DNA of 64,000 nucleotides from Moraxella oculi (GCF_023336735.1 NZ_JAMBAQ010000004.1:1-64000), one strand, 5' to 3'; numbered from the stretch's first letter, positions 18,857 through 28,859 are shown. Program-made: numbers and translations. The notes: generated by a model not told the origin, from the letters alone.

Positions 18857-18915
18857 ATTTTTAGCCATGTTGCCATGTGGTAATCAGCATGTCATTCTTA
18901 AGCCGTCTTTGCCCA

Positions 18916-18951
18916 TAAAAAACCCCTTTGAGAACATCAAAAGGGTTTTTT
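18916..18951. terminator. Bidirectional terminator between hemA and metQ
   Basis: AAAAAACCCCTTT and AAAAGGGTTTTTT form a stem flanked by A and T runs, so it can serve both convergent genes. Confidence 0.88.
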
Positions 18952-18962
18952 GATATGGTGAA

Positions 18963-19802
18963 TTACCAGCCTTTGACAACACCGTCTTTAAATTGTTTTT
19001 TTGCTTCGGCTTCAACTTCGTCCGTCTGATATGCTTTGACGAAATTTTGAATGGCTGGTGAATCTTTGTTGTCGCTACGAGCAACGATGATATTCACATA
19101 GGGCGACTCTTTAGATTCGACGAATATTCCGTCTTTTGCGCTCAGACCCGCTTGACCTGCGTAGTTATTATTAACGACCGCCAAGTCCACATCATCTAAT
19201 GCACGAGCGGCGACCGAGGTGTCTACTTCTTTGATGATGAGATTTTTTGGATTTTCGACAATGTCAAGCGAAGTGGATAGCAGATTTTTATTGTCTTTTA
19301 ACTTGATTAATCCTTGATTTTCAAGCAAAATCAATGCACGAGCCAGATTTGATGGGTCATTTGGCACAGCGATGGTGGCACCATCTTTTAGCTCATCAAG
19401 GCTTTTGATTTTCTTAGAATAACCAGCCAGTGGGTAGACGAAAGTGTTGCCAACGATGACCAAATTGTCAAGATGCTTTTTGGCAATCTCTTCATCAAGA
19501 TAAGGCTTGTGTTGCATGGCATTGGCATCTAAGTCGCCTTTAGATACTGCTTCGTTGGGCAGAGCGTAGTCATTAAATTCAACATATTCAACGGTCAGAC
19601 CGTATTTTTCCTTAGCGACTTTTGCGGCCACTTCTGCCACAGCATGCTCAGGCCCACTCATCACACCCACTTTGATGGTTTGGGCGATGTTGTCGGTGTC
19701 GGCAGGAGCGGTAACTTGCTCAGCTTTTTTGTCAGCACTGCACCCAGCTAAGGCAATGCCAGACGCCAATACACACAGACCGAAAAATTTATTTAATTTC
19801 AT
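18963..19802 (-). CDS. metQ: Methionine ABC importer substrate-binding lipoprotein
   Basis: The 279-residue lipoprotein has a signal ending in the lipobox ALAGC (Cys ~21). The mature part is of the NlpA/MetQ family: VGVMSGPEHAVAEVAAKVAKEKYGL, the stretch DANAMQHKPYLDEE (~100-113), and the ligand loop VVNNNYAGQAGL. It captures L- or D-methionine in the periplasm for MetNI. The gene lies 169 bases after metI on the same strand. That gap includes an AT-rich stretch but no clear terminator, so metQ may be expressed both from the metN promoter and separately. Confidence 0.96.
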   Translation of the reverse strand: MKLNKFFGLCVLASGIALAGCSADKKAEQVTAPADTDNIAQTIKVGVMSGPEHAVAEVAAKVAKEKYGLTVEYVEFNDYALPNEAVSKGDLDANAMQHKPYLDEEIAKKHLDNLVIVGNTFVYPLAGYSKKIKSLDELKDGATIAVPNDPSNLARALILLENQGLIKLKDNKNLLSTSLDIVENPKNLIIKEVDTSVAARALDDVDLAVVNNNYAGQAGLSAKDGIFVESKESPYVNIIVARSDNKDSPAIQNFVKAYQTDEVEAEAKKQFKDGVVKGW

Positions 19803-19971
19803 AAGAATGCCTTTTAGGATAGATGAATGGATTAACCAGCAAATACAAAAATGTCATAAGACTGTAACATTTTTATATATTAAACCATAAAGCATGCGTC
19901 AATTCAATATGGCAAAGTTGTTATTTTTGGGAATTTCATATGCCAAATAAGCATATCAACTCTTGATCAAA

Positions 19972-20661
19972 TTAGCGATGATCGGTGTATGTGGCAATCA
20001 TATCCCCTGCTTTTTGACAGATCATCACGATGGCCACAATGATGATGGTTGCGATCCACTTGACATAGGTCATGCCACGATGTTCGCCGTAGCTGATGGC
20101 AAGATTGCCAAGTCCACCACCACCAACCACGCCAGCCATCGCTGAATAGCCGATGAGCGTAACCAAAGTGAGTGTGATGGCATTAATGATCATGGGTAGG
20201 CTCTCTGGCAGGTAGTATTTACTCACCACTTGCCAGTTGGTTGCCCCCATGGACTTGGCAGCTTCTGTCAGACCTGTGGGGATTTCCATTAAGGCGTTAG
20301 CGGTCAAGCGGGCGACAAAAGGGGTTGCTGCGACACTCAAAGGCACGATGGCGGCTGTCGTACCGAGGGTTGTGCCGACAAGCAGGCGAGTAACGGGCAT
20401 TAAAATGATGAGCAAAATGATGAAAGGAATGGAGCGACCGATATTGATGATGGCATCTAAGACTTTAAATAAGATGGCATTTTCTACAATGCGCCCTTTG
20501 CCACTTAAAAACGCCAAAAATCCAAACGGCACACCACAAATGACGGCAATTGCTGTCGCTGCCAGACCCATGTAGATGGTCTCATAAGTGGATTGAGCGA
20601 CCATTTGCCACATTCTAGGGTGCATTTCTGTCATAAAATCAGTAAGAATCTTATCCCACAT
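19972..20661 (-). CDS. metI: Methionine ABC importer permease
   Basis: The 229-residue inner membrane protein has about five or six helices. The ABC-permease coupling motif is at ~155-185 ([23 protein letters not shown], with the conserved EA..G loop as [10 protein letters not shown]). The length matches MetI (217). The start codon overlaps the end of metN by 11 bases, indicating translational coupling. It forms the dimeric channel of the methionine importer with MetN. Confidence 0.97.
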   Translation of the reverse strand: MWDKILTDFMTEMHPRMWQMVAQSTYETIYMGLAATAIAVICGVPFGFLAFLSGKGRIVENAILFKVLDAIINIGRSIPFIILLIILMPVTRLLVGTTLGTTAAIVPLSVAATPFVARLTANALMEIPTGLTEAAKSMGATNWQVVSKYYLPESLPMIINAITLTLVTLIGYSAMAGVVGGGGLGNLAISYGEHRGMTYVKWIATIIIVAIVMICQKAGDMIATYTDHR

Positions 20662-21712
20662 GCCCTAAAACCTCCAAAGTAACACCATGTGCTGCCAAAA
20701 ATTCATTGGCTTGTATGATGGCAGTATCATCGCCAATGATCTCTGCAATGGTAAAACCAAACTTGATGCCCCCCAAATAATCCATTTGCGAGGTTAAGAT
20801 GCTAAATTCCACACCAAATTGCTTGCTTGCTTGTGAAAATAAGGGTGAATCTACCGAACTTCCTGTAAATTCGTATTTGATGACAGGGTGGGTCAGGTGG
20901 GTGGCTGTGGGTTTTAGCGTGGCCAAAAATTCATCAGGCAAGCCGATGTCAAAAGTTGAGTTGATGAAAGTCTTGGCAAGGTCGGTTTGCGGATTGGCAA
21001 AAATATCGCTTACCTTGCCTTGTTCAATCAGCACACCGTCATGAATGATGGCAACTTTATCACAAATGCGTTTGACCACATCCATTTCGTGCGTGATGAG
21101 TAAGATGGTGATGCCAAGAGTTTTATTGATCTGTTTTAAAAGTGTTAAAATGGACTGTGTGGTGGCAGGATCTAAAGCACTGGTGGCTTCATCACACAGT
21201 AGGACTTTTGGGTCGCAAGCCAAAGCTCTGGCGATGGCAACCCGCTGTTTTTGTCCACCTGAAAGGTTGGCAGGGTAGACATCATGCTTATCACTCAATC
21301 CAACCAATTTGGTCAGCTCACTGACTTTTTGTTTGATGATGGTTTTGGATTTGCCTGACAATTCAAGTGGTAAAGCAATGTTGTCAAAGACTGTGCGAGA
21401 ATGCAACAGATTAAAATGCTGAAAGATCATTCCGATTGATCGGCGTGCTATGATGAGCTTTTGTTGAGATAGGGCGGTCAGTTCAACACCATCAACAGTT
21501 ACCGTGCCTGTGGTTGGGGTTTCTAATAAATTAACGCAGCGAATAAGTGTGGACTTACCCGCCCCTGATGAGCCAATGATGCCGAATATTTCACCTTGAT
21601 TGACCGTTAAGTCGGTCGGCTTTATGGCGGTCAATGCCACCATTTCACCGTCTTTTTGTGTATGAAATACTTTGCTAACTTGGTGTAGCTGTATCATGGG
21701 TGTGATCGTCAT
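20651..21712 (-). CDS. metN: Methionine ABC importer ATPase with C-terminal NIL domain
   Basis: The 353-residue ATPase has Walker [10 protein letters not shown] (~48-56), Q-loop region MIFQHFNLL, signature [15 protein letters not shown] (~148) and Walker [13 protein letters not shown] (~170). Residues ~275-350 form the NIL domain, which in E. coli MetN binds methionine and inhibits transport when the cytoplasmic pool is high. ATG 21712 is preceded by AGGA about 11 bases upstream, directly after a long paired leader element (21731-21822). Order metN-metI-metQ and overlap with metI are typical. Expression is likely to be controlled through the leader or an upstream operator; no known SAM riboswitch consensus is evident. 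Confidence 0.96.
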   Translation of the reverse strand: MTITPMIQLHQVSKVFHTQKDGEMVALTAIKPTDLTVNQGEIFGIIGSSGAGKSTLIRCVNLLETPTTGTVTVDGVELTALSQQKLIIARRSIGMIFQHFNLLHSRTVFDNIALPLELSGKSKTIIKQKVSELTKLVGLSDKHDVYPANLSGGQKQRVAIARALACDPKVLLCDEATSALDPATTQSILTLLKQINKTLGITILLITHEMDVVKRICDKVAIIHDGVLIEQGKVSDIFANPQTDLAKTFINSTFDIGLPDEFLATLKPTATHLTHPVIKYEFTGSSVDSPLFSQASKQFGVEFSILTSQMDYLGGIKFGFTIAEIIGDDTAIIQANEFLAAHGVTLEVLGHVG

Positions 21713-21730
21713 AAGGCGTCTGTCCTATTG

Positions 21731-21822
21731 AGGCATGGCTGATTTCGTCTTGGAAAAATCATCTCAAACACTTCGTTATAGACGACAGAAAGTCGTGTTG
21801 GCCGTTCAAGACAGCCATGCCT
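21731..21822 (-). promoter_or_regulatory. Structured 5' leader of metNIQ, candidate cis-acting RNA
   Basis: In the minus-strand transcript an 11-bp perfect helix closes the element: AGGCATGGCTG (21731-21741) and CAGCCATGCCT (21812-21822). Just inside, GTCTTG/CAAGAC (21747-21752 with 21807-21812) can extend the helix by 6 bp past a short bulge, competing for one base. Internal arms are AACAC/GTGTT and ACGAC/GTCGT with loop TTTCT. The 3' strand ends only a few bases before the AGGA ribosome site. I do not recognise a known riboswitch class. Confidence 0.6.
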
Positions 21823-21857
21823 TTTATGATTGTTACCCAAAACTTTGACTTTTAAAT

Positions 21858-21866
21858 ATTATAACA
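21858..21866 (-). promoter_or_regulatory. Extended -10 promoter for metNIQ
   Basis: On the minus strand TG-T-TATAAT (21866-21858) forms an extended -10 box. Transcription would begin near 21851, giving a leader of about 139 bases that contains the whole paired element. Confidence 0.65.
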
Positions 21867-21916
21867 AACTTGGCATGAATAAAGTAGCCAAGAAATGCCT
21901 TTGTTGATTTGATGGC

Positions 21917-22876
21917 TTAAGACGACTGCTCTGGCTGGTAAGCTTTGACAAATTCGTCTATTTGCGTGCATAAAATCTCCCACAGTCTTACTTGAGCGTG
22001 TAGGCTGCCCCAAGCATTGTGTGGTGTGAAAAATACTCGTGGGTGATTTTTTAGTGTCAGTAGGGGTTCTTTGGCATCGAAAGGTTCAGATTCAAAGACA
22101 TCTGAGCCATAGCCTAAAATCTGCCCACTGTTAATGGCGGTAACGATGGCTTGACTGTCCACCACGCCACCACGAGCAACATTGATGATGATGGGTTTTT
22201 TACCCATTGCTGCGATGGTTTCATCATTGATCAGGTGGGTGGTATCATCAGTTAAAGGGCAGTGTAGGCTGATGATGTCTGAGTTTGCCAACACTTCATA
22301 AAAGTCCGTACGGCTGTCGTCTCTTGGTTGTTTATTGCGATGTTCGGCATACAGCACATTCATACCAAAAGCGGTGGCGATGCGACCAACGCTACGACCA
22401 ATGTTACCTGCACCTATGATGCCCAAGGTTTTGCCTGATAAATCAAAAATTGGCTCATCAATTAGGCAAAATCGTCCATCGTCTTGCCATGTGCCATCAG
22501 TCGCCTTTTGATGATAAAACAAACCTGCTCGCATGATGGTGAGTATGAGCATGAAAGTATGCTCTGGCACACTGACCGTAGAGTAGCCTGCGACATTTTT
22601 CCAGGCTACTTGATGCGTTTGGCAAGCTTTGGTGTCAATATTATTGATGCCTGTGGCGGTAACATGAATGAGTTTTAGCTTTGGAAGGCGTGCGATGACA
22701 TCAGCACTCATCTCAACTTTATTGGTGATGACGATGTCGGCATCTTGACAGCGTTCAATGATTGTTTTGGCATCATTGGGGGTGTTGTCATGTTTGATGT
22801 AGTCGGTGATGCTTGCTGGTAAAGATAAGTCGGTTTGGGCAGAAAAAGTATTGGTGTCTAAAAATACAGCTTTCAT
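21917..22876 (-). CDS. D-2-hydroxyacid dehydrogenase (glycerate dehydrogenase-like)
   Basis: The NAD(P)-dependent cytoplasmic enzyme interconverts a 2-keto acid and a D-2-hydroxy acid. I use ATG 22876 (319 residues) with GGA upstream; the only upstream extension begins with TTG. The substrate domain is split around the Rossmann fold: GAGNIGRSVGRIATAFGM (~150-167), HCPLTDDTTHLI (~205), NVARGGVVD (~228) with the catalytic Arg, and the catalytic His in FTPHNAWGS (~285). Overall similarity is nearest to HprA-type glycerate/hydroxypyruvate reductases, but substrate cannot be fixed. It lies upstream of metN on the same strand and reads toward it, separated by a promoter. Confidence 0.88.
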   Translation of the reverse strand: MKAVFLDTNTFSAQTDLSLPASITDYIKHDNTPNDAKTIIERCQDADIVITNKVEMSADVIARLPKLKLIHVTATGINNIDTKACQTHQVAWKNVAGYSTVSVPEHTFMLILTIMRAGLFYHQKATDGTWQDDGRFCLIDEPIFDLSGKTLGIIGAGNIGRSVGRIATAFGMNVLYAEHRNKQPRDDSRTDFYEVLANSDIISLHCPLTDDTTHLINDETIAAMGKKPIIINVARGGVVDSQAIVTAINSGQILGYGSDVFESEPFDAKEPLLTLKNHPRVFFTPHNAWGSLHAQVRLWEILCTQIDEFVKAYQPEQSS

Positions 22877-23262
22877 GAATGATATTCCAATCAAATAATT
22901 TTAGGGCGATTTGTCCGTCGTGCATCCATACATTGGGCGACATTCGGCGATTGAACGACACACCAAAAAGCCAGCAAATGCCTTTTTGAGTCTGTTTTTT
23001 TGATGCTTGTCGTTTTTTTTAGTGTATCACACACTGATGCTGGGTTGGAATAAAATTCAGCGACTTTTTGTGGCACCAACGCAAGCATTCATGCCTGACT
23101 GGGTTTTTGAACGGCATCATAGGAACAGAAAAGTTCGATATGTTGAGTGAGTATGGCTTAAAAATGCGAAAACTGATGATAAATTTTACTTTTTTTAGTA
23201 AAATAAAGGGTTTTAAAACGCAATCACTACAAAACCCTAATTAGATAAATAAAGAGTATTTT
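22877..23262. other. Divergent gap before rapA
   Basis: The 386-base gap holds no gene. Near rapA it contains TTTTACT and AGTAAAA around a T run (~23187-23205). It also has an 8-base inverted repeat AGGGTTTT (23206-23213)/AAAACCCT (~23230-23238) in the presumed leader. A TAAAAT near 23198 could be a -10 box. Confidence 0.4.
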
Positions 23263-26124
23263 ATGAGTCAATTTGCCATTGGTCAACGCTACTTATCAGA
23301 TTCTGAGAGCAATCTTGGGCTTGGGGTAATCATTGATGTGGATGAGCGGACGGTTTCGGTGCTGTTCCCGCATTCTGAAGAAACGCGTGTTTATGCCAAA
23401 GCATCTGCGTTGCTGTCTCGTGTGGTATTTTTTGAAGGCGATGTCATCACTGACCAAGAAGGCAATCAGCACACGGTGGCTCGCTGTGAAAATCTGGGCG
23501 GCGTGATGCGTTATCACCTGACTTGTGGCAAGTCACTCATGGAAACTCGTCTGGCGGCGAACATTACCTTGGCCAAGCCTTTGGAGCGTCTGTTGGCTGG
23601 GCGTATCGAACATGGTGAGTGGTATGACTTGCGTCAAGACGCATTGCGATTAAAAGCCATGCTGTCTCGTCATCCTTTAAGGGGTTTGATGGGTGCTAGG
23701 GTTGACATCATCAGTCATCAATTATACATCGCCCATGAAGTTGGTAAGCGTCTTTCTCCTCGTGTGCTATTGGCTGATGAAGTGGGGCTGGGAAAAACCA
23801 TTGAGGCCAGTCTCATCATTCACCAGCAAATCATCACAGGTAAGGCTGATCGTGTGCTCATCTTAGTGCCTGATAGTTTGCAATATCAATGGATGATTGA
23901 GTTAAAACGCCGATTTAATCTGGATTTTTCTATTTTTGACTTGGTTCGTACGGCATCTATTAAAGAGCATAATCCTGACCAAAATGTTTTTGCTACCGAG
24001 CAATACATCATTGCAGGCATCGAACTTTTGCTGGATCATCATGATTTGTATGAGCAAGCATTCGCTGCGGGTTTTGATTTGTTGGTGGTTGATGAGGCGC
24101 ATCATTTGCAATGGGACGAGGAGCAAGGGGGTAATGACAAATACAACCTTGTGGCAGATTTTGCAGCACAGACTGAAGGTGTTTTGTTGCTGACCGCAAC
24201 GCCAGAACAGCTGGGTATTGAGAGTCATTTTGCTCGTCTAAGACTGCTTGACCCCCATCGTTTTGGTGATTTAGAAGAGTTTATTGCCGCTCAAGAGGCG
24301 TTTAGCGATGTGGCAGCTGTGGCGACTTTACTGATAGAGGGTAAGACTTTATCTGATAAGCAAATCACTGCCATTGCTGGCTTGCTTGGGTTTGGTGTGG
24401 AGCAGGTGGCTGACATTAACGATAATGACAAGCTTCGTACGCACATCATTAATGAATTGCTGGATCGACATGGGACGGGTCGTGTGTTATTTCGCAACAC
24501 TCGTGATAGTGTGCAAGGATTCCATGGTAGAACCAGCATTCCTTATCAATTACCTTTACCGACAGCTTGGCAAGGTACTCACTACACACACGGTAAGTTG
24601 CGTGAACAACTTTGGGGTGAAGAGAATTATCCAGATGGCTCTTGGTTGGAATCCGACCCTCGTGTTAAATGGCTCATTGAGTTACTAAAAGAATCATTGC
24701 GTCATAAAAAAGTCCTTCTCATCGCCAGAAGTGGAGCGACGGCTGAGAGTCTTGAGGCGGTATTGAGACTGCATGCGGGCATACGCACAGCCATTTTTAC
24801 CGAACAGATGAGTCTTTTGGAGCGAGACCAAGCAGCGGCATATTTTGCTGATGTCAATGGGGCTCAGATATTGCTATGTAGTGAGATTGGCTCAGAGGGG
24901 CGTAATTTTCAGTTTGCACAGGATTTGGTATTGTTTGATTTACCAGCCAATCCTGACACGCTTGAGCAGCGTATTGGTCGGCTTGATCGCATAGGGCAGG
25001 TGGCCAAAATTCGTCTGCATGTGCCTTTTGTGATGGGAACGGCACAGGAGCGGCTATACCATTGGTATGATGGCGCACTGAACATCTTTAACCAAATCAG
25101 CCCAACCGCCCAATCGGTACAAGAACACTTCATCACCCAATTAAAGCCGTTACTAGAATCGCAAGACAGCGAAGAAAATCGTGAAGCACTGGCACAGCTG
25201 ATTGCACAAGGTGCCATGCTAAGAGCTGAGTTGGAAGAGGAATTGCAGGCAGGGCGAGACAGGTTGCTTGAATATAATTCTTGTCGCCCTAATGTGGTTG
25301 GTCGAATCACACAAGCGATGATGGAGCTTGATAATGATAAGCTACTGCCGTTATTTTTAGATCGCTATTTTGAGGCGGTGAATATCGATTATAGCATTCA
25401 GCGTGATCACTCATGGATTGTGCACCCCATTGATGCCCAGGAGGTGAATATTGAAGGGATTGAGTCTTTACCATTTAGTGAAGATGGCATGACTTTGACT
25501 TTTAACCGTAAGCAGGCATTGGTTCGTGAAGACATGGATTACATGACTTATGAACACCCACTGATCACCAGTATTTTAGACATGATTGTGTCAGGAACAT
25601 TTGGCAACACTCAGGTCGCCATTTTAAAGTCCGCCGCCATGCCGCAGGGCATGCTGTTGATTGAGACTCATTTCCGCATTGAAGCGATTTGTCCAAAACA
25701 CTTTAATCTGTCAGCCTATTTGCCACAGCAAGTCTTACGAGTGTTTTTGACTGAAAGAGGTGATGACTTGACCAAAGTTGCCACCAGTGAAAAAATACTG
25801 CCACTCATCGAACGCTTAGACAAAGCAAAAGCCAGACAAGTCATCAAGGCTCGTGCGTCCGTGATCGAAAAACAAGCAGCTCATGCAAAAGAGTTGGCCT
25901 GTGCTCAGCTTGAGCAAATCAGCCGTGAGGCAATCATTCAATACAGTGAGTATTTGAATAAGGAGATTGGTCGTTTAAGACGCTTGCGAGCAATCAATCC
26001 TAATGTCCGAAATGAGGAAATCAATGCACTTGAAAAAATGTTGGATCAGGGGGTGGAGGCACTGTCTGCTCTGTCATTAGTGCCTGATAGCATTCGTGTG
26101 CTGGTGTGTGTCAAACCATCGTAA
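23263..26124 (+). CDS. rapA: RNA polymerase-associated SWI2/SNF2 ATPase RapA
   Basis: The 953-residue protein (E. coli RapA 968) recycles RNA polymerase by remodelling post-termination complexes. N-terminal Tudor-like domains (~1-110) start with FAIGQRYLSDSESNLGLG. The helicase core has Walker A DEVGLGKTIEAS (~173-184), motif II VVDEAHHLQW (~280), motif III LLLTATP and motif VI RIGRLDRIGQ (~572). The C-terminal half includes the RapA-specific spacer and coiled segments. The gene stands alone; the stop codon is followed by a 139-base gap before comM on the same strand. Confidence 0.97.
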   Translation: MSQFAIGQRYLSDSESNLGLGVIIDVDERTVSVLFPHSEETRVYAKASALLSRVVFFEGDVITDQEGNQHTVARCENLGGVMRYHLTCGKSLMETRLAANITLAKPLERLLAGRIEHGEWYDLRQDALRLKAMLSRHPLRGLMGARVDIISHQLYIAHEVGKRLSPRVLLADEVGLGKTIEASLIIHQQIITGKADRVLILVPDSLQYQWMIELKRRFNLDFSIFDLVRTASIKEHNPDQNVFATEQYIIAGIELLLDHHDLYEQAFAAGFDLLVVDEAHHLQWDEEQGGNDKYNLVADFAAQTEGVLLLTATPEQLGIESHFARLRLLDPHRFGDLEEFIAAQEAFSDVAAVATLLIEGKTLSDKQITAIAGLLGFGVEQVADINDNDKLRTHIINELLDRHGTGRVLFRNTRDSVQGFHGRTSIPYQLPLPTAWQGTHYTHGKLREQLWGEENYPDGSWLESDPRVKWLIELLKESLRHKKVLLIARSGATAESLEAVLRLHAGIRTAIFTEQMSLLERDQAAAYFADVNGAQILLCSEIGSEGRNFQFAQDLVLFDLPANPDTLEQRIGRLDRIGQVAKIRLHVPFVMGTAQERLYHWYDGALNIFNQISPTAQSVQEHFITQLKPLLESQDSEENREALAQLIAQGAMLRAELEEELQAGRDRLLEYNSCRPNVVGRITQAMMELDNDKLLPLFLDRYFEAVNIDYSIQRDHSWIVHPIDAQEVNIEGIESLPFSEDGMTLTFNRKQALVREDMDYMTYEHPLITSILDMIVSGTFGNTQVAILKSAAMPQGMLLIETHFRIEAICPKHFNLSAYLPQQVLRVFLTERGDDLTKVATSEKILPLIERLDKAKARQVIKARASVIEKQAAHAKELACAQLEQISREAIIQYSEYLNKEIGRLRRLRAINPNVRNEEINALEKMLDQGVEALSALSLVPDSIRVLVCVKPS

Positions 26125-26263
26125 TGCTTTCATGGTGTTTTGATTGGTGTCTTGATGCTAGAAATTAACAAAACTGGCAATCTGATGAGTCGATGCTGCA
26201 AATGACGATGACATGCGGTGTTTTACGGATTTGCCATTGGTAAATATTAACAAGGAATGATCA

Positions 26264-27772
26264 ATGTCGTTTGCTCAGGTTTTGACACGCTCGGTGGTAG
26301 GATTGCACGCACCAGCAGTAACGGTAGAAGTGCATTTGTCCCAAGGTATGCCAGCTTTGACGATAGTTGGGCTGCCTGAGGCAGCGGTGCGAGAGAGTAA
26401 AGATAGAGTGCGTTCGGCACTGATAAATAGTGGGTTTGACTTTCCTAGCCGCAGACTCACCATCAATCTTGCTCCTGCGGATTTGCCAAAAGATGGTTCT
26501 CGCCTTGATTTGCCGATTGCAATCGGAATTTTGGCCGCCAGCGGTCAAGTAGACGATCGAGTCCTTGATGGATTTGAGTTCATTGGTGAGCTTGCTCTAA
26601 ACGGTGAGTTGCGTCCCACGGCTGGTGCATTGTCTGTTGCTTTGGCAATGAAAAACTCTCCACAAAAACGAACACTCATCGTTCCAAAGGCGAATGCTGA
26701 AGAGGCGGCTCGAGTATTGGGAGTTGCTGTGCTTGGTGCGGACAATTTGCAGGCGGTATGCCGTCATTTGGATGTGGTGAGTGGCGTGAGTCAAAATCAG
26801 TCAGATGTCATCTTGCCTACTGTAAGAACCATCACTCAAGCCCAAATGAATGGTTATCCAGACTTATCCGATATCAAAGGTCAACACCATGCACGCCGTG
26901 CTTTGGAGATTGCAGCAGCAGGTGGACATTCGTTGTTGTTTAAAGGTCCACCTGGTTCTGGCAAAACCTTAATGTCAAGCCGATTGCCAAGCATTCTGCC
27001 ATCTTTGACAGACGAAGAGGCTTTGGAAGTGGCAAGTATCTACTCGGTGGCGGGCATGGAGTATGATTATGGCATTCGTCCATTCCGCCAAGTGCATCAT
27101 ACGGTGTCTGGCGTGGCACTGGTCGGTGGGGGTTCTCGCCCAAAACCTGGAGAGATTTCTTTGGCGCATAAGGGCGTGCTGTTTTTGGATGAGTTGCCAG
27201 AGTTTGATAAAAAAGTCATTGAGGTGTTGCGTCAACCAATCGAATCCAAACAAATCATCATCAGTCGTGCAAGCAGTCAGGTAACCTTTCCAGCAGATTT
27301 CCAACTCATCGCCGCAATGAATCCTTGTCCGTGCGGTTACCATGGCGATGGCACGAACCGTTGCCATTGCAAAAATGAGCAAGTGCGTCGTTATCAAGAC
27401 CGACTCTCAGGACCGCTTCTTGATCGCATTGATTTGCATATTCATGTGCCAGCTTTACCGCTGGATGATTTACAAAATGCTCCTTGTGGTGAGTCGTCTG
27501 CCAATGTCCGCATCCGTGTGGCTAAAGCTCGTGATGTTGCTTTAAAGCGTCAAGGAAAATCCAATAATGAGCTTAGTCCAGGCGATATCGACCGTCTAAT
27601 TCGACTTGGAGATGATGAAAAAAATCTCATCAAGGCAGCCCAATCTCGTCTTAATTTGTCTGCTCGTAGCTATCATAGAATTTTAAAGGTGGCTCGTACG
27701 ATTGCAGATTTGGCAGAAGCAGATGACATCGGTACGGTACATGTGGCAGAGGCATTGAGTTATCGAGGCTAA
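26264..27772 (+). CDS. comM: ComM/YifB-family Mg-chelatase-like AAA+ ATPase
   Basis: The 502-residue protein belongs to the YifB/ComM family, hexameric helicases that extend branch migration of incoming single-stranded DNA during natural transformation. The N-terminal Lon-protease-like fold (~1-170) contains GLPEAAVRESKDRVRSALINSG. The AAA+ core has Walker A FKGPPGSGKTL (~226-236), Walker B GVLFLDELPEF (~304) and a Zn-like Cys/His insertion CPCGYHGDGTNRCHC (~363-377). AAGGAATG precedes the ATG. The organism's family includes naturally competent species, so a competence role is plausible. It converges on gph with only 16 bases between the stop codons. Confidence 0.93.
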   Translation: MSFAQVLTRSVVGLHAPAVTVEVHLSQGMPALTIVGLPEAAVRESKDRVRSALINSGFDFPSRRLTINLAPADLPKDGSRLDLPIAIGILAASGQVDDRVLDGFEFIGELALNGELRPTAGALSVALAMKNSPQKRTLIVPKANAEEAARVLGVAVLGADNLQAVCRHLDVVSGVSQNQSDVILPTVRTITQAQMNGYPDLSDIKGQHHARRALEIAAAGGHSLLFKGPPGSGKTLMSSRLPSILPSLTDEEALEVASIYSVAGMEYDYGIRPFRQVHHTVSGVALVGGGSRPKPGEISLAHKGVLFLDELPEFDKKVIEVLRQPIESKQIIISRASSQVTFPADFQLIAAMNPCPCGYHGDGTNRCHCKNEQVRRYQDRLSGPLLDRIDLHIHVPALPLDDLQNAPCGESSANVRIRVAKARDVALKRQGKSNNELSPGDIDRLIRLGDDEKNLIKAAQSRLNLSARSYHRILKVARTIADLAEADDIGTVHVAEALSYRG

Positions 27773-27788
27773 ATGCAGTGATTTGGCG

Positions 27789-28466
27789 TCATTTCCTAAA
27801 CTGATTTGTGAGGTGATTGACCAAACTTTCAAAGTCATCAAAGACCGCATCAGGATTGCTTTGGCTGATGTGCTTGCCGTAATTATAACCATAGGTGAGG
27901 CCCAGTGTGGTCATGCCTGCATTTTTACCCGCCATGACATCATTTTGTGAATCACCCACCATGACGGTGTGCGCCACATCCATGTCAAGTGTTTGGCAGA
28001 TGTGCAACAAGGGCATGCCACTTGGTTTTTTGACAGGCAGACTGTCTCCGCCTAAGATGCAGGCAAATTTATCTTCCCATCCCATGCGTTGAATGATGTC
28101 TGGTAGAAACTGTGTTGGTTTATTGGTGCATAAAGCAAGCAGAAAGCCTTGTTTCAATAGCTGTTCTAGCCCAGCTGTCACACCTGGGTACTGTCGTGTG
28201 TCATCATGAGTGTTGGCATAATGATTTAGAAAGATTGCATGAGCCTCATCAAGCATGTCTGCGGATAAATTTGCCCATGCTAACGCTCGCTTGATGAGTG
28301 CCTGCGAACCATTACCCACCCAATTTCGTATGTCATTCGTGCTTGCATTTGGTGCATTTAGGGTTGTCAAGGTTGCATTGACTGCTGTTGCTAAATCTGG
28401 CAAGCTGTCAATGAGGGTGCCATCAAGATCAAAAATGATGAGGGATTTCTTTGTTAAAACAGTCAT
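27789..28466 (-). CDS. gph: Phosphoglycolate phosphatase (HAD family)
   Basis: The 225-residue HAD hydrolase has motif I DLDGTLIDSLPDLA (~13-26) with the nucleophilic Asp pair. A helical cap follows, then motif II CTNKPT (~117), Lys of motif III in KKPSGMPLL (~150) and motif IV VGDSQNDVMAGKNAGM (~174). Length and the PDLATAVNATL segment fit Gph, which removes 2-phosphoglycolate formed during DNA repair. Related HAD phosphatases (for example MupP) share these motifs, so the exact substrate is less certain than the fold. It is convergent with comM. Confidence 0.85.
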   Translation of the reverse strand: MTVLTKKSLIIFDLDGTLIDSLPDLATAVNATLTTLNAPNASTNDIRNWVGNGSQALIKRALAWANLSADMLDEAHAIFLNHYANTHDDTRQYPGVTAGLEQLLKQGFLLALCTNKPTQFLPDIIQRMGWEDKFACILGGDSLPVKKPSGMPLLHICQTLDMDVAHTVMVGDSQNDVMAGKNAGMTTLGLTYGYNYGKHISQSNPDAVFDDFESLVNHLTNQFRK

Positions 28467-28859
28467 GGTTTTTTAATCATGCCTTGATTTTTAAAATAAA
28501 TACTTGAGGTATTGTAGCATAAATTGATTAAATAAAAATCTAAGTTGGCTGTCTGATGCCATCCGTATGACACTCTGCTTATTTGATTGACCGTTCGCAT
28601 CATATGGAATTGATACGAATGATGGTGTTTGATAGCGTGTTGAACATCTTTAAAAAATGCGTAACAAACAATCGCCAAAAGTGGCAAATGTTGTTGAGCA
28701 ACAGAGAATCTTTGCAAAACTTTACACTTTAATCCATAAACAAGCACAGTTTTTAAGAAATATTTTGTTACTATGATACCAACACAAAGAGCAGTATGAA
28801 TTGTTCTTTGGTTAAAACACAACAAATGGCGACTCAACCGCCTTTTTAGGAGAAAAATC
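28467..28859. other. Gene-free region upstream of the beta-barrel gene
   Basis: The 393-base divergent gap has no credible ORF. It contains an imperfect inverted repeat GTTCGCATCA ... TGATACGAAT (~28592-28620, 8 of 10 positions pair). A TATGAT (28772-28777) is a possible -10 box for the downstream gene. Confidence 0.4.

Noticed and set aside
21731-21822. Known SAM riboswitch or T-box before metN
   Set aside because: No SAM-I core, SAM-II pseudoknot or T-box sequence is visible. T-boxes are also not expected in gammaproteobacteria.
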